NCBI RefSeq assembly: GCF_000227745.2
Contig: NC_018012.1
Location: forward strand, 4,692,501-4,756,500
Direction: 5' to 3'
From: Thiocystis violascens DSM 198
GTDB lineage: Bacteria > Pseudomonadota > Gammaproteobacteria > Chromatiales > Chromatiaceae
DNA length: 64,000 nucleotides
The notes beneath the pieces were generated by a model. That model had not been told where the DNA came from. It made no database searches and saw nothing but the letters and a program-made list of their open reading frames with translations. Shown one piece after another: positions 27,994 to 38,732 of the stretch (its first letter is position 1; each line of letters begins with the position of its first letter). The position numbers were made by a program, and so were the translations under genes.

Positions 27994-28085
27994 CGCCAGC
28001 CGCGCCATTGCCCGTGAAAACCGCGGAAGGTGTGACGGGGCTCGATGCGCCAGTCTCCCCGCGGGTCAACTCGACCCTCGCCGAG

Positions 28086-29093
28086 TCAATAGCCGTTCGG
28101 ATTCCCCGACTGCCAGCGCCAGGCGTCGGTCACCATGTCGTCGATCCCATGCTCGGCCTGCCATCCCAACTCATCCCGAGCGAGAGTCGGATCGGCGTAA
28201 CAGACGGCGATATCGCCCGCGCGGCGCGCGACGATGTCATAGGGAACCGGCCGACCGCTCATCCGCTCAAAGGCGGCGACCATTTCCAGCACGCTGTATC
28301 CCCGCCCGGTTCCCAGGTTGTGCACCATCACGCCGGGATTCGACTGGAGCTTGCGCAGGGCCGCGAGATGACCGCGTGCCAGGTCGACGACATGGATATA
28401 GTCGCGCACGCCGGTGCCATCGGCGGTCGGATAGTCGTTGCCGAAAACCCGCAGCCGGGGCAGCTTACCCACCGCGACCTGGGCGACATAGGGCATCAGA
28501 TTGTTCGGAATGCCGTTGGGATCCTCGCCGATACACCCGCTCGGATGGGCACCGACCGGATTGAAATAGCGTAGCAGTGAGACATTCCAGGCGCTGTCCG
28601 ACACCCACAGATCGCGCAGGATCTCTTCGATGAAGAGTTTCGAGCGGCCATAAGGATTGGTCGCGGAGAGCGGAAAATCCTCGCGGATCGGTACGCTGAC
28701 CGGATCGCCGTAGACGGTCGCGGAGGAGCTGAAGACGATATTTTTCACGCCCGCCGCGGCCATGGCTTGACAGAGCGCGAGAGTGCCGCCGAGATTGTTG
28801 TCGTAGTAGTGCAGCGGCATCTCGACCGATTCGCCGACCGCCTTGAGTCCGGCGAAGTGGATCACGGCGTCGAATCGACCCTCGCGCAGGATGGCGTCCA
28901 GGGTTGGACGATCCCGCAGATCGGCCTGCACGAATCCCAGATCCTTGCCGGCGATCCCGCGTACCCGATGCAGCGATTCCTCCTTGCTGTTGCTGAGGTT
29001 GTCGACAACGACGACCCGCATGCCCGCCGCCAGCAGTTCCACGCAGGTGTGGCTACCGATATACCCCGCCCCGCCCGTCACCAGAATCCGCAT
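28086..29093 (-). CDS. galE: UDP-glucose 4-epimerase
   Basis: A 335-residue extended SDR epimerase interconverting UDP-glucose and UDP-galactose. Start 29093 is set by an excellent AAGGAG ribosome site and the conserved [21 protein letters not shown] (NAD Rossmann motif GxxGxxG). Catalytic residues are the Ser in SSSATVYG and the YGRSK Tyr-Lys pair ([14 protein letters not shown]). The ending [20 protein letters not shown] is typical of GalE. A longer frame toward 29306 reads through the repeat element and is not real. Confidence 0.96.
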   Translation of the reverse strand: MRILVTGGAGYIGSHTCVELLAAGMRVVVVDNLSNSKEESLHRVRGIAGKDLGFVQADLRDRPTLDAILREGRFDAVIHFAGLKAVGESVEMPLHYYDNNLGGTLALCQAMAAAGVKNIVFSSSATVYGDPVSVPIREDFPLSATNPYGRSKLFIEEILRDLWVSDSAWNVSLLRYFNPVGAHPSGCIGEDPNGIPNNLMPYVAQVAVGKLPRLRVFGNDYPTADGTGVRDYIHVVDLARGHLAALRKLQSNPGVMVHNLGTGRGYSVLEMVAAFERMSGRPVPYDIVARRAGDIAVCYADPTLARDELGWQAEHGIDDMVTDAWRWQSGNPNGY

Positions 29094-29127
29094 CGCGCCT
29101 CTCCTTATTCTTTGGAATGGAGTTGCC

Positions 29128-29211
29128 AAACCGCGCCCAGAGCGAGAAACGTCGTTTCGTGGCTCTTCAACTCGCTTTGCGTCACCATGGACGGTCGGCT
29201 GGGCGCGGTTT
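29128..29211. repeat. 84-bp inverted-repeat element (copy B)
   Basis: AAACCGCGCCCAG at 29128-29140 is the exact reverse complement of CTGGGCGCGGTTT at 29199-29211. GCTGGGCGCGGTTTAAAT (29198-29215) is identical to 9157-9174 of copy A. It lies upstream of galE between that gene and ygfX. The remaining bases to 29330 are AT-rich and hold no gene I can support. Confidence 0.65.
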
Positions 29212-29330
29212 AAATATTTGAAAATTAATAATTTAAGCCGCGTCGACTCGGATCCTACAGATGAGTGTAAACACGGCTGACGACTCAAAACGATGCATGC
29301 CGTCATGGACGCGGTGTTAGTGTAGCCGAA

Positions 29331-29795
29331 TCAGGCGTCCGTCAAGTCTGGCCCGCGAGCCCCTCCGTCCATCCGCAGACGCTGACGCAGCCGCCTCAGT
29401 TGCTCGGGATCGAGCGCGTCGGCGAACAAGGGCAGCGCATGGCGGCGCAGCCGCCCAGAGCGAAAATTGAGCACCACCAGGGGCAGGCTCACGAAAGTCG
29501 CCGGAGACAGGCTCGCCTCGATTTCGGCGCCGGAGTTCAGGGTGAGGAGCCAATCCCCGTCTGGCTGCCACAGCGCCGTCCGAATCGACCAGGGCGCCCG
29601 TCTCAGCACATGGACAGCAAAGGCATGAAAGGCGCCGGTGCCTACCAGCAACCACAACGGATAACGATAGAGTCCGATCGGCAGGACGAAAACGACTGCC
29701 CCGGCCAGGCCATGCGTCAAACCCGCGAAGACCGCCAGTCGCCAGGTGCGTCGGGGTCGGATCAATAGCGGCGGACGTTCGCGGTGAGACGCCAC
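29331..29795 (-). CDS. ygfX: YgfX/CptA-like inner membrane protein
   Basis: A 154-residue protein with two adjacent membrane helices (LAVFAGLTHGLAGAVVFVLPIG and YPLWLLVGTGAFHAF) followed by a soluble beta-rich part (WQPDGDWLLTLNSGAEIEASL, FRSGRLRRHALPLFADAL). The fold and the position directly behind sdhE identify it as YgfX, reported in E. coli as an inhibitor of MreB/FtsZ polymerisation paired with SdhE. Sequence conservation is weak, so identification leans on context. Confidence 0.8.
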   Translation of the reverse strand: MASHRERPPLLIRPRRTWRLAVFAGLTHGLAGAVVFVLPIGLYRYPLWLLVGTGAFHAFAVHVLRRAPWSIRTALWQPDGDWLLTLNSGAEIEASLSPATFVSLPLVVLNFRSGRLRRHALPLFADALDPEQLRRLRQRLRMDGGARGPDLTDA

Positions 29796-29801
29796 GCCGG
29801 A

Positions 29802-30125
29802 TTAATGTTCGGTCCGCGTCCGCTGGCCGGGCGGCGTTGCGTTGAACGAAGTCGGCCGCTCCCGCGCGACCTCGATAATCCGCCGGATCAGTTCGCTCAG
29901 TTCCAGATCCGGCGGCTCCACGCGCGCCATGAACCAATCGCTCAGACAGGTATCCTGCTCGCCGAGCAGTCTCAGAAAAGTCAAACGCTCCGGCTCGCTC
30001 AGATCGCTGTAGCCAAGATCGAGAAAGCGATCCAGCAGATGATCGAGTTCCAGCATCCCGCGCCGGCACTGCCAGCGCAGACGGCGGATTTGCTGATTCG
30101 TGGACAGCGAGGAAAGATCCTGCAT
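29802..30125 (-). CDS. sdhE: FAD assembly factor SdhE
   Basis: A 107-residue SdhE-family protein. Start 30125 has GGAG eight bases upstream. The hallmark RGxxE motif is present as CRRGMLELDHLLDRF, followed by LSEPERLTFLRLLGEQDTCLSDWFM. SdhE helps covalent attachment of FAD to the succinate dehydrogenase flavoprotein, and here it lies in the sdh cluster. The C-terminal tail from about residue 80 is longer than in E. coli. It precedes ygfX by six bases. Confidence 0.9.
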   Translation of the reverse strand: MQDLSSLSTNQQIRRLRWQCRRGMLELDHLLDRFLDLGYSDLSEPERLTFLRLLGEQDTCLSDWFMARVEPPDLELSELIRRIIEVARERPTSFNATPPGQRTRTEH

Positions 30126-30187
30126 CTCAGACTCCGTGATGGCGGCGATCCGGTTGGAATCCGCCACTGAAAACCGCGTCCGCCGTG

Positions 30188-30467
30188 TCACAGGGTTTCG
30201 ACCTCGAACCCCACTAGGGTCCAGCGTTCGCGGCTGAATTCGATACCGATGGCATGGATTGGCTGACCCAGTGCGTGGTATTTGTCCGCATACCCCCGAT
30301 CCTTGGTTTGCTGCAAGGCACGCCCCTCGGGCACCAGCTCCACCACCTTGAACTCGAACAGCCAGACCGCGCCGTTAAAGTGCAGCGTCAGATCGAGACG
30401 CCCGCGCGAGGTTGCATCCTCGGGCGTCAGATCCAAGCCCAAGCGCGGCGAGATGGCTGTAAAACGT
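30188..30467 (-). pseudogene. C-terminal remnant of a DUF1703/PD-(D/E)XK ATPase-associated nuclease
   Basis: Reading on from the sdhB stop, one frame gives FYSHLAALGL and the next gives DLTPEDATSRGRLDLTLHF, GAVWLFEFKVVEL, ALQQTKDRGYADKYHALGQPIHAIGIEFS. Together these are the C-terminal nuclease domain of AAA-ATPase-like/DUF1703 proteins, with the frame changing by one base near 30440. The N-terminal ATPase part is missing because the remnant starts right at the sdhB end. The catalytic GRLDLTL and FEFK are visible, but without the rest it is surely dead. Confidence 0.75.
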
Positions 30468-31159
30468 CACAGCCCCTTCTCGAGCATCAACTCCTTGATC
30501 TGCCCGATGGCGCGGGTTGGATTCAGCCCTTTGGGACAGACCTCGACGCAGTTCATGATGCTGTGACAGCGGAACAGTTTGTACGGTCCTTCGAGCGCGT
30601 CCAACCGCTCCTCGGTCGCCTGATCGCGGCTGTCGGCCAGAAAGCGCCAGGATTGCAGCAGCGCGGCGGGTCCGTGAAACTTCTCGGGATTCCACCAGAA
30701 CGACGGACAGGCGGTGGAGCAACAGCCGCACAGGATGCATTCGTAAAGCCCATCGAGCTTGTCGCGATCCGCCGGGGTTTGCGGAATCTCTTGCTCCGGC
30801 AGCGGATCCTTGCGCACCAGATAGGGTTCGACGGCCCGATATTGCTCATAGAACTGGGTCATGTCGACCACTAGATCGCGGATCACCGGCCGCCCCGGCA
30901 GCGGACGGACCGCGATCGGCTGCTTCAGCTCGGCGATGGGCGTGATGCAGGCCAGCACATTCCGGCCATTCGCATTGACCGCGTCGGATCCGCACACGCC
31001 CTCGCCGCAGGAATGTCTGAAGCTAAAACTCTCGTCTTGCTTTTTTACCTCCAGCAGGGCGTCGCGCAGCATCATGCCCTGGAAGGTCTTGACCTCGTAG
31101 TCCCGCATCCGGGGCTTGTGGTCGGTGTCCGGATTGTAGCGATAGATGCTGATGATCAT
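30467..31159 (-). CDS. sdhB: Succinate dehydrogenase iron-sulfur subunit
   Basis: A 230-residue subunit carrying three Fe-S clusters. Start 31159 has GGGAG six bases upstream. The [2Fe-2S] ligands are SCGEGVCGSD and the later C in VLAC; the C-terminal clusters use CILCGCCSTACP and CHSIMNCVEVCPKG. It passes electrons from the SdhA flavin to quinone at SdhCD. In this genome it is separated from sdhA by an Rpn-family gene. An Rpn gene in the operon would be cotranscribed unless sdhB has its own promoter. Confidence 0.97.
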   Translation of the reverse strand: MIISIYRYNPDTDHKPRMRDYEVKTFQGMMLRDALLEVKKQDESFSFRHSCGEGVCGSDAVNANGRNVLACITPIAELKQPIAVRPLPGRPVIRDLVVDMTQFYEQYRAVEPYLVRKDPLPEQEIPQTPADRDKLDGLYECILCGCCSTACPSFWWNPEKFHGPAALLQSWRFLADSRDQATEERLDALEGPYKLFRCHSIMNCVEVCPKGLNPTRAIGQIKELMLEKGL

Positions 31160-31298
31160 GCCGTCTCCCAAGTGACGAGATGAAAGTTGAAAAAGAATGC
31201 GATGTTGGCGTTGCTTTGCCATTCTCGTCAGATTGGCGTGAAGTGGCGTTTCCCAGCGATTCGGTTCGCACAAGGCTCCCGCATCATACCGGCCCGCG

Positions 31299-32354
31299 TC
31301 AGTGCGATTCGCCAAAGATCCGTTCAAGACTGTCGCAGTCGAGCACCCGATCGGTCCAACACTCGATTTCGCTTTCCTCGGCCTGCTCCAGACGCTCGCC
31401 GACCCAGGCTGGCAGCGTACCGAAGCGACGCATCAACAAGCGGCGCAAGATTTTGGTTTCGCCCCGATGGATGCCCTGCTCGATGCCCTGCTCGATGCCT
31501 CGCTCGATGCCTCGCTCGATGCCTTGCTCGATGCCTCGCTCAATGCCCTGCTCGATCCCCTGCTTCCAACCCAACTCCTTCCATTCCTCGACCCAGGTTT
31601 TCACAGTTTCAGCCAACATGCTGTGTAGCTCCTCAAGTTCGATGACATTCGGGATGACCACGCCCGGCACCCTTGACGGGAGTAGCACCCGCTTAAGCCA
31701 GACCACGAAGGCACGGCGCAGTTCGGTCTGTTCCGGGGCGGCGAGCCAGTCAAGCAGACTGGCCACCACCCGTTGGATATCCGCCGGCGCGCGACTGTTT
31801 TCCAAGCGGAACAAAGCCGCCGCGACATTTTGCAGACCGGCCAGATCGGCTTCGGCGTAGCGGCGTTCTTCGAGCAAAAGATAGCGGATTTGCGGTTGCC
31901 AGGCGCGCAGTTGCGGTGGCAAATCGGGGTCGATCAGGTCGGACAGGCTGGTCTTCGCGGTCCAGGAATCGCGGCCATTGTAGAGGACGATGGGCAAGAC
32001 CGCCGGCAGCGGTTCGCCCGCGCGAATGGCGTCGGCCTTGCGCAGATCCTCATAGAGCAGGCCCACATAGGTGAGCAAACGCACGGCCATGTACGGATCG
32101 ACGCTGGATTGGAATTCCAGCAGCAGATAGACATAGAGCCAGTGTTCGCGCCCATCCTTGATCAGGCGCAGACGCCAGAGGATATCGTCCTCGCGTTCGC
32201 GCAGGTCGTGGCTGACGCCGATCTCGCGCACTCGTTCCAGGGTGTCGAAATCCAGCGACTGCGTCCAATCCTCGTTGACGAAACCACGAATCAGGTCGGC
32301 GACCAGTTCGCGGTGAGAGAACAGCAGTTTATAAGATGAGTCGTGTTCGGCCAT
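31299..32354 (-). CDS. Rpn-family recombination-promoting nuclease (transposase_31 type) with tetrapeptide repeats
   Basis: A 351-residue protein. The N-terminal domain (MAEHDSSYKLLFSHRELVADLIRGF, then SHDLREREDDILWRL and YVYLLLEFQSSVDPYMAVRLLTYVGLLYEDL) is the PD-(D/E)XK-type Rpn fold; the catalytic E-x-Q is EFQS. A low-complexity block at about 260-300 repeats GIEQ/GIER eight times. The C-terminus ends with ILRRLLMRRFGTLPAWVGERLEQA, a DUF4351-like tail. Rpn proteins cut DNA and promote RecA-independent recombination and are often mobile. Location inside the sdh operon, same strand, argues for recent insertion. Confidence 0.85.
   Translation of the reverse strand: MAEHDSSYKLLFSHRELVADLIRGFVNEDWTQSLDFDTLERVREIGVSHDLREREDDILWRLRLIKDGREHWLYVYLLLEFQSSVDPYMAVRLLTYVGLLYEDLRKADAIRAGEPLPAVLPIVLYNGRDSWTAKTSLSDLIDPDLPPQLRAWQPQIRYLLLEERRYAEADLAGLQNVAAALFRLENSRAPADIQRVVASLLDWLAAPEQTELRRAFVVWLKRVLLPSRVPGVVIPNVIELEELHSMLAETVKTWVEEWKELGWKQGIEQGIERGIEQGIERGIERGIEQGIEQGIHRGETKILRRLLMRRFGTLPAWVGERLEQAEESEIECWTDRVLDCDSLERIFGESH
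31470..31565 (-). repeat. Eight 12-bp tandem repeats coding for [E/K][Q/R]GI
   Basis: Contiguous units of the form GATGCCnnGCTC fill 96 bp inside the Rpn gene. On the coding strand each encodes one tetrapeptide such as EQGI or ERGI. Such arrays change length by slippage in units that preserve the frame, which makes this a potential in-frame length polymorphism. Confidence 0.9.
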
Positions 32355-32375
32355 GAGGCGTGGGGGCGCCGCGAC

Positions 32376-34139
32376 TCAATACACCCGCTCTTTCGGCGGG
32401 AAAGACTCGACTGTCAGCGGCTTGGTCCGCACCGGCTTGTAATCCATGCGGTCGCCGTCCTTGTAGTAGAGACTGTGTTTCAGCCAGACCTGATCGTCGC
32501 GCTCGGGATAATCCGGCCGCGAATGGGCGCCGCGGCTTTCCCGACGATGCAGCGCCGAAACCGCAATGGACATCCCGACATCCATCATATTTTCAAGCTC
32601 CAGCGCCTCGATGCGCGCGGTATTGAAAACCTTGGAGTGGTCGGTCAGACGCACCTCGGGTAACCGGTCGCGCAGTTCGCATAGCTTTTGGTAGCCCTCG
32701 GTCATGATCTCTTCGGTGCGAAAGACGCCAGCATGATCTTCCATGCACTTGCGGAAATCGGCGCGCATTTTCTGGACCGGGATGCCTTCGTCTTTCTGAT
32801 CCCAGCGTGTGAGGCGCGACATCGCCTGGTCCAGGCTCGCCGGATCGGCGGCGCGCTGGTAGGGATTCTCGCGCACGAAGTCGATGATGTCCTTGCCCGC
32901 CAGACGCCCGAACACCAGTATATCCAGCAGCGAATTACCGCCGAGCCGATTAGCCCCGTGGACCGAGGCGCAGGCGCACTCGCCCGCCGCGTAGAGTCCG
33001 GCCACAACCTCTTCCGAGCCATGACCGGCGGGCACGGCGACCCGTCCGAAACGGTCGGTCGGAATCCCGCCCATGGCGTAATGCGCGGTCGGGAAAACCG
33101 GGATGGGCTCGATGACAGGATCGACGCCGGCAAAAATTTTGCTGGATTCGCGAATCCCCGGCAGCCGCTTGGAGATCACCACCTCGCTCAGATGATCGAG
33201 CTTGAGCATGACATGATCGCCGTGCTCGCCGCAGCCACGACCTTCCTTGACCTCGGTGACAATGGCGCGCGAGACCACGTCGCGGCTGGCCAGATCCTTG
33301 GCGCGCGGGGCGTAGCGTTCCATGAAACGTTCGCCGTCCCGGTTGATCAGATAACCGCCCTCGCCGCGCGTCCCTTCGGTGATCAGCATGCCCTTGCCGG
33401 CGATGCCGGTCGGATGGAACTGGAAGAATTCCATGTCCATCAGCGGAATCCCGGCGCGCAGCGCCATCGCCGCGCCGTCGCCGGTATTGATGTGGGCGTT
33501 GGAGGTGGTGCGGAAAACTTGACCCCAGCCGCCGGTCGCCAGGAGCGTCGCCTTGGACTCGATCAGCAGCGGCTCGCCGGTTTCGATCTCCAGCACCAGC
33601 GCGCCGCAGATGACGCCCTCGGCGTCGCGCACCAGATCGAGCGCGAAAAACTCGTCGAAGAAGTGGGTGCGGGCGCGGATGTTCTGCTGATACAGCGTGT
33701 GCAGGATGGCATGCCCGGTGCGGTCGGCCGCCGCGCAGGTGCGCGCAGCCTGGTCGCCGCCGAAGTTCTGGCTCTGGCCGCCGAACGCGCGTTGGTAGAT
33801 CTTGCCGTTGTCCAGACGCGAGAAGGGCACGCCGGCGTGTTCCAGCTCGTAGACGGTCGGGATCGCCTCCCGGCACATAAATTCGATGGCGTCCTGATCG
33901 CCCAGATAGTCCGACCCCTTGACCGTATCGAACATGTGCCAGTGCCAGGAATCGGGCATGACATTGGCGAGCGCCGCGTTGACGCCGCCCTGCGCGGCCA
34001 CGGTATGCGAACGGGTCGGAAAGACCTTGGAGACGACGGCGACGCGCAGATCCGCGCTCGCCAGTTGCAGCGCGGCGTTCAGCCCCGCGCCGCCGGCACC
34101 GATGATCAGGGCATCGAAATGACGTGTTGGCAGACTCAT
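32376..34139 (-). CDS. sdhA: Succinate dehydrogenase flavoprotein subunit
   Basis: A 587-residue flavoprotein. Start 34139 gives [26 protein letters not shown] with the FAD dinucleotide motif; [14 protein letters not shown] contains the His that binds FAD covalently. Substrate and catalytic residues lie in [21 protein letters not shown] and [13 protein letters not shown]. Its start overlaps the sdhD stop. It oxidises succinate to fumarate in the TCA cycle and respiratory chain. Confidence 0.98.
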   Translation of the reverse strand: MSLPTRHFDALIIGAGGAGLNAALQLASADLRVAVVSKVFPTRSHTVAAQGGVNAALANVMPDSWHWHMFDTVKGSDYLGDQDAIEFMCREAIPTVYELEHAGVPFSRLDNGKIYQRAFGGQSQNFGGDQAARTCAAADRTGHAILHTLYQQNIRARTHFFDEFFALDLVRDAEGVICGALVLEIETGEPLLIESKATLLATGGWGQVFRTTSNAHINTGDGAAMALRAGIPLMDMEFFQFHPTGIAGKGMLITEGTRGEGGYLINRDGERFMERYAPRAKDLASRDVVSRAIVTEVKEGRGCGEHGDHVMLKLDHLSEVVISKRLPGIRESSKIFAGVDPVIEPIPVFPTAHYAMGGIPTDRFGRVAVPAGHGSEEVVAGLYAAGECACASVHGANRLGGNSLLDILVFGRLAGKDIIDFVRENPYQRAADPASLDQAMSRLTRWDQKDEGIPVQKMRADFRKCMEDHAGVFRTEEIMTEGYQKLCELRDRLPEVRLTDHSKVFNTARIEALELENMMDVGMSIAVSALHRRESRGAHSRPDYPERDDQVWLKHSLYYKDGDRMDYKPVRTKPLTVESFPPKERVY

Positions 34140-34486
34140 GCGTAACCCCTCAGACCCGCGGTGACGATCGCCTTGAAGACCCAGAGTCCGGAGGCAATAA
34201 AAACGAAGCCAAACAGCATCATCAAGCCGATGCGCAAACCGAGCGCGTGCACATAGTCGATCAGCACGTCGCGAATGCCGACCCAGGCATGCGCCAGCAG
34301 CAGCGGTACGCACAGCAGCAGACCGATGGCGACCGGCGCTTGATTGACCCAGGCCAACAGCGCCGCATGGTCCGCCGGTGCGTTGAAGGTAAAATGAAGC
34401 AGCAGATAGCCCAGGAAGAGCGCGAGATAGACGGCCGTGGTGCGTTGAATCAACCAGGCCATGAGTCCGGAGGCTTGTCGGCTCAT
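34136..34486 (-). CDS. sdhD: Succinate dehydrogenase membrane anchor SdhD
   Basis: A 116-residue protein with three membrane helices: [35 protein letters not shown] and [19 protein letters not shown]. The R-D-V-L-I-D-Y segment ([16 protein letters not shown]) matches the heme/quinone region of SdhD, with His of LLAHAW as a likely heme ligand. It overlaps both sdhC and sdhA by four bases, indicating strict coupling. Confidence 0.92.
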   Translation of the reverse strand: MSRQASGLMAWLIQRTTAVYLALFLGYLLLHFTFNAPADHAALLAWVNQAPVAIGLLLCVPLLLAHAWVGIRDVLIDYVHALGLRIGLMMLFGFVFIASGLWVFKAIVTAGLRGYA

Positions 34487-34866
34487 CGCGTCAGCCCTCC
34501 GAGCGCGAGCAGCAGGACCGGCAGCGCCAGCGCCGCGATCAGGACGATCCAGGAATTGCGTCGCGCGACCGGCCGGTCGAGTCCGATATCCAGATCCATC
34601 AACAGGTGCCGGAGCCCCGCGAGCAGATGGTGCAGCAGACTCCAGAGAAGCAGCAGCAAAACCAGTCTGACCGGCCAGGCATCCAGGACCGCCGCAGTCG
34701 CGGCGAACCCTTCCGGCCCGGACAGCGCCTGCTCGAACAGGACGGCGGCGACCGGGATGGTAAGCACCATCAGAATCCCGCTGAGACGATGAAGGATAGA
34801 GACAAAGCCTGGAATGGGCAGATGGATCCGCCACAATTCCAGGAAGACGGGTCTGGTGGTTTGCAT
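34483..34866 (-). CDS. sdhC: Succinate dehydrogenase cytochrome b556 subunit SdhC
   Basis: A 127-residue anchor subunit. Start 34866 ([30 protein letters not shown]) has AAGGAAA upstream and the conserved [11 protein letters not shown] motif, whose Ser/Arg contribute to the quinone site. The His in [17 protein letters not shown] is a probable heme b ligand. Three helices are visible. It opens the sdhCDA(Rpn)B cluster; about 240 bp without an obvious gene precede it. Confidence 0.93.
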   Translation of the reverse strand: MQTTRPVFLELWRIHLPIPGFVSILHRLSGILMVLTIPVAAVLFEQALSGPEGFAATAAVLDAWPVRLVLLLLLWSLLHHLLAGLRHLLMDLDIGLDRPVARRNSWIVLIAALALPVLLLALGGLTR

Positions 34867-35104
34867 GCGTTTTCCTTTGGTGATGCGCGGGCGAGCGGTT
34901 AGCGCGGTCAGAGTTTCGGACGTATTCCTTTGACACTGGAGCGATCCCGCGATTTTAGACGAAGGCGCGACTTTACCCCCAGCGATCACAGCCATCGGCG
35001 CCGAGCGACGCCTTTTTGTGCAGCGCAACAGAATAGCGTTATTCTCTGGCGGCGATCAATTGGTTTTGTCGAGAATCGCGAGGCCAACCAAGACGATGTC
35101 TCGT

Positions 35105-36226
35105 TTATTCGGTGAACAAGATCAAGACGCCCGTATACCCATACAAGCGATCTTGCGAAATCTCGCCATTGGCATAAAAACCGACCAGCGGGAAGTCCCC
35201 GAGCGCGGCCTGAATCTGCTTGAGTTCGGCGGAGTCGGGGCCGAATAGATTGACACCGCGCCCCAAGCAGGAAATATAAATACCGCCCCTCGGCGGATGG
35301 GACAGACGCTGTTGGATGGCCCGCAGCATGCGATCCAGGTCTTCCCGGGCCGTTTCGGCGTCGCGCCGGCAGAACATGATCTCGCGTCCGGATTCGACCT
35401 TGTCCCCGATGGCCAGCAGGCCGTGTTCAGGGTCGATGCCGAGCAGATTGCGGACCAGATAATCGCCGGTGTCCGAACCTTTGATCGGCAGACCGGCGAA
35501 AATGTAACCGCCGAGACTCCCCAGATCCTGGGCCAGAGTCTCGCCGATGTCCTCCTTGAAAACGTCCAGCGCGGGCTGTCCGTCGAGCTTAACCAGGATA
35601 TTGCGCTGGGCCTCGGTGATGGTGCGATGCGGACCGATCGGCGAACAGCCCTGACTCAGACGGGTCATCAGCGCGACCCGCTCGGAAAAGAGCACGCCCG
35701 ACAGCCCGCCCTCGTTGAGGGTATTGGCGATACCGACCGCCGAGCCGCGTGAACTGGTCAGGCCGCCCACCAGGAAGCCGGACGTGGTGCGCTGGGCGAG
35801 TTGCCGGATCAATGACTCGATGTCTTCGTTCGCTGGATCGCCGTGCACCAGACCCAGATAGGGCGGATGGGTCTGGATCCAATCGCGATCACTGACATCG
35901 AACGCGCCGAAATCCTGGCTCAGGTTCGGGAAGACGCGGAAGGCATCCGCCGGAAACTCCCCCAACATGACGGCGATCGCTGGTCGCTCATAATATTCAA
36001 CCCCCGTCGCGCAGATGCCGATGCCAACGCTGCCGACCCACTGTTGCACGCCGGTGGCGTCGCGCAGCCAGTCCAGCAGATCGCCGAGTTCGTCGGCGAA
36101 CTCGTCGGACGCATAGAGAAAGCCAAGATTCGCCTGCTCCGGCACCTGGCCGATCTGGGCCAGACAGGCTGCGGCGGCCAGGGGCCAGTCAGCGGCCGCC
36201 GCGTGTCCGTAACGGAATGGGGACAT
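35105..36226 (-). CDS. FIST domain sensory protein
   Basis: A 373-residue protein with a FIST N domain (about 20-215) and FIST C domain (about 225-360). Typical parts are FLVGGLTSSRGSAVGIANTL, GGLSGVLFSERVALMTRLSQGCSPIGP and the C-terminal GIYISCLGRGVNLFGPDSAELKQIQAALGDFPLVGFYANGEI. FIST domains are thought to bind small ligands such as amino acids and couple to signalling, but this gene is not fused to a kinase or cyclase. It lies upstream on the same strand from parE, with its start about 35 bp from the parE stop. Confidence 0.88.
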   Translation of the reverse strand: MSPFRYGHAAAADWPLAAAACLAQIGQVPEQANLGFLYASDEFADELGDLLDWLRDATGVQQWVGSVGIGICATGVEYYERPAIAVMLGEFPADAFRVFPNLSQDFGAFDVSDRDWIQTHPPYLGLVHGDPANEDIESLIRQLAQRTTSGFLVGGLTSSRGSAVGIANTLNEGGLSGVLFSERVALMTRLSQGCSPIGPHRTITEAQRNILVKLDGQPALDVFKEDIGETLAQDLGSLGGYIFAGLPIKGSDTGDYLVRNLLGIDPEHGLLAIGDKVESGREIMFCRRDAETAREDLDRMLRAIQQRLSHPPRGGIYISCLGRGVNLFGPDSAELKQIQAALGDFPLVGFYANGEISQDRLYGYTGVLILFTE

Positions 36227-36261
36227 CGTTGTTCGCTCCAGTCATGTTGGATCCTTGCGGT

Positions 36262-38278
<2,017 letters not shown>

Positions 38279-38332
38279 TACGAACGCAGGCAGTTTGACG
38301 CCCGCGTCCCCTCGCAACCGCGCCGCTGGGCG

Positions 38333-38377
38333 CGGATTTGCGGGATTCACCGGCCCTTCGGTGTTGAAAAAACGCAT
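38333..38377 (-). pseudogene. Possible N-terminal fragment of an AAA-ATPase-like protein
   Basis: A short frame starting with ATG at 38377 encodes MRFFNTEGPVNPANP, resembling the conserved opening (FNTxGPxxPxxH) of the AAA ATPases associated with DUF1703-type nucleases. After about 15 residues the similarity stops. The fragment is too short for certainty, but the C-terminal remnant of the same class lies at 30188. Confidence 0.35.
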
Positions 38378-38732
38378 CGGCGGCTCTCCGGGCGGGTGGG
38401 CGGCGCGGTCGCCACGATAGCAGACCGACCGTGACGGCAACACCGCCCGCGGCCTCGTCGTTCGCCCGACGCGCTTGACGAGCGTGGCGACAACGATCCG
38501 TTCCGCTCGATCCTGAGCGATCCGGTAAAACAAAAATCAAGAGAGCCTCGCCAGGAACGGCTTCAGGGGATGGCTGGCGGCCGCCGGGAGGCGGATGGCT
38601 CCGGGGAGTGGCAAACGCTACGACGGGCTCGGGATTCGCCACGCGCGGTGGCGGGTTGCGGATTCGTTTCGCCCCAACCGGCGCTGGCTCAAGTATCATG
38701 CGGAGACCCTCAAGCAGCCAGAGTAAACGCCG

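Noticed and set aside
29094-29306. N-terminal extension of galE
   Set aside because: It reads through the inverted-repeat element; the Rossmann start at 29093 has a strong ribosome site.
30188-30467. Intact small gene behind sdhB
   Set aside because: The reading frame has to change by one base and the upstream domain is absent; treated as a remnant.
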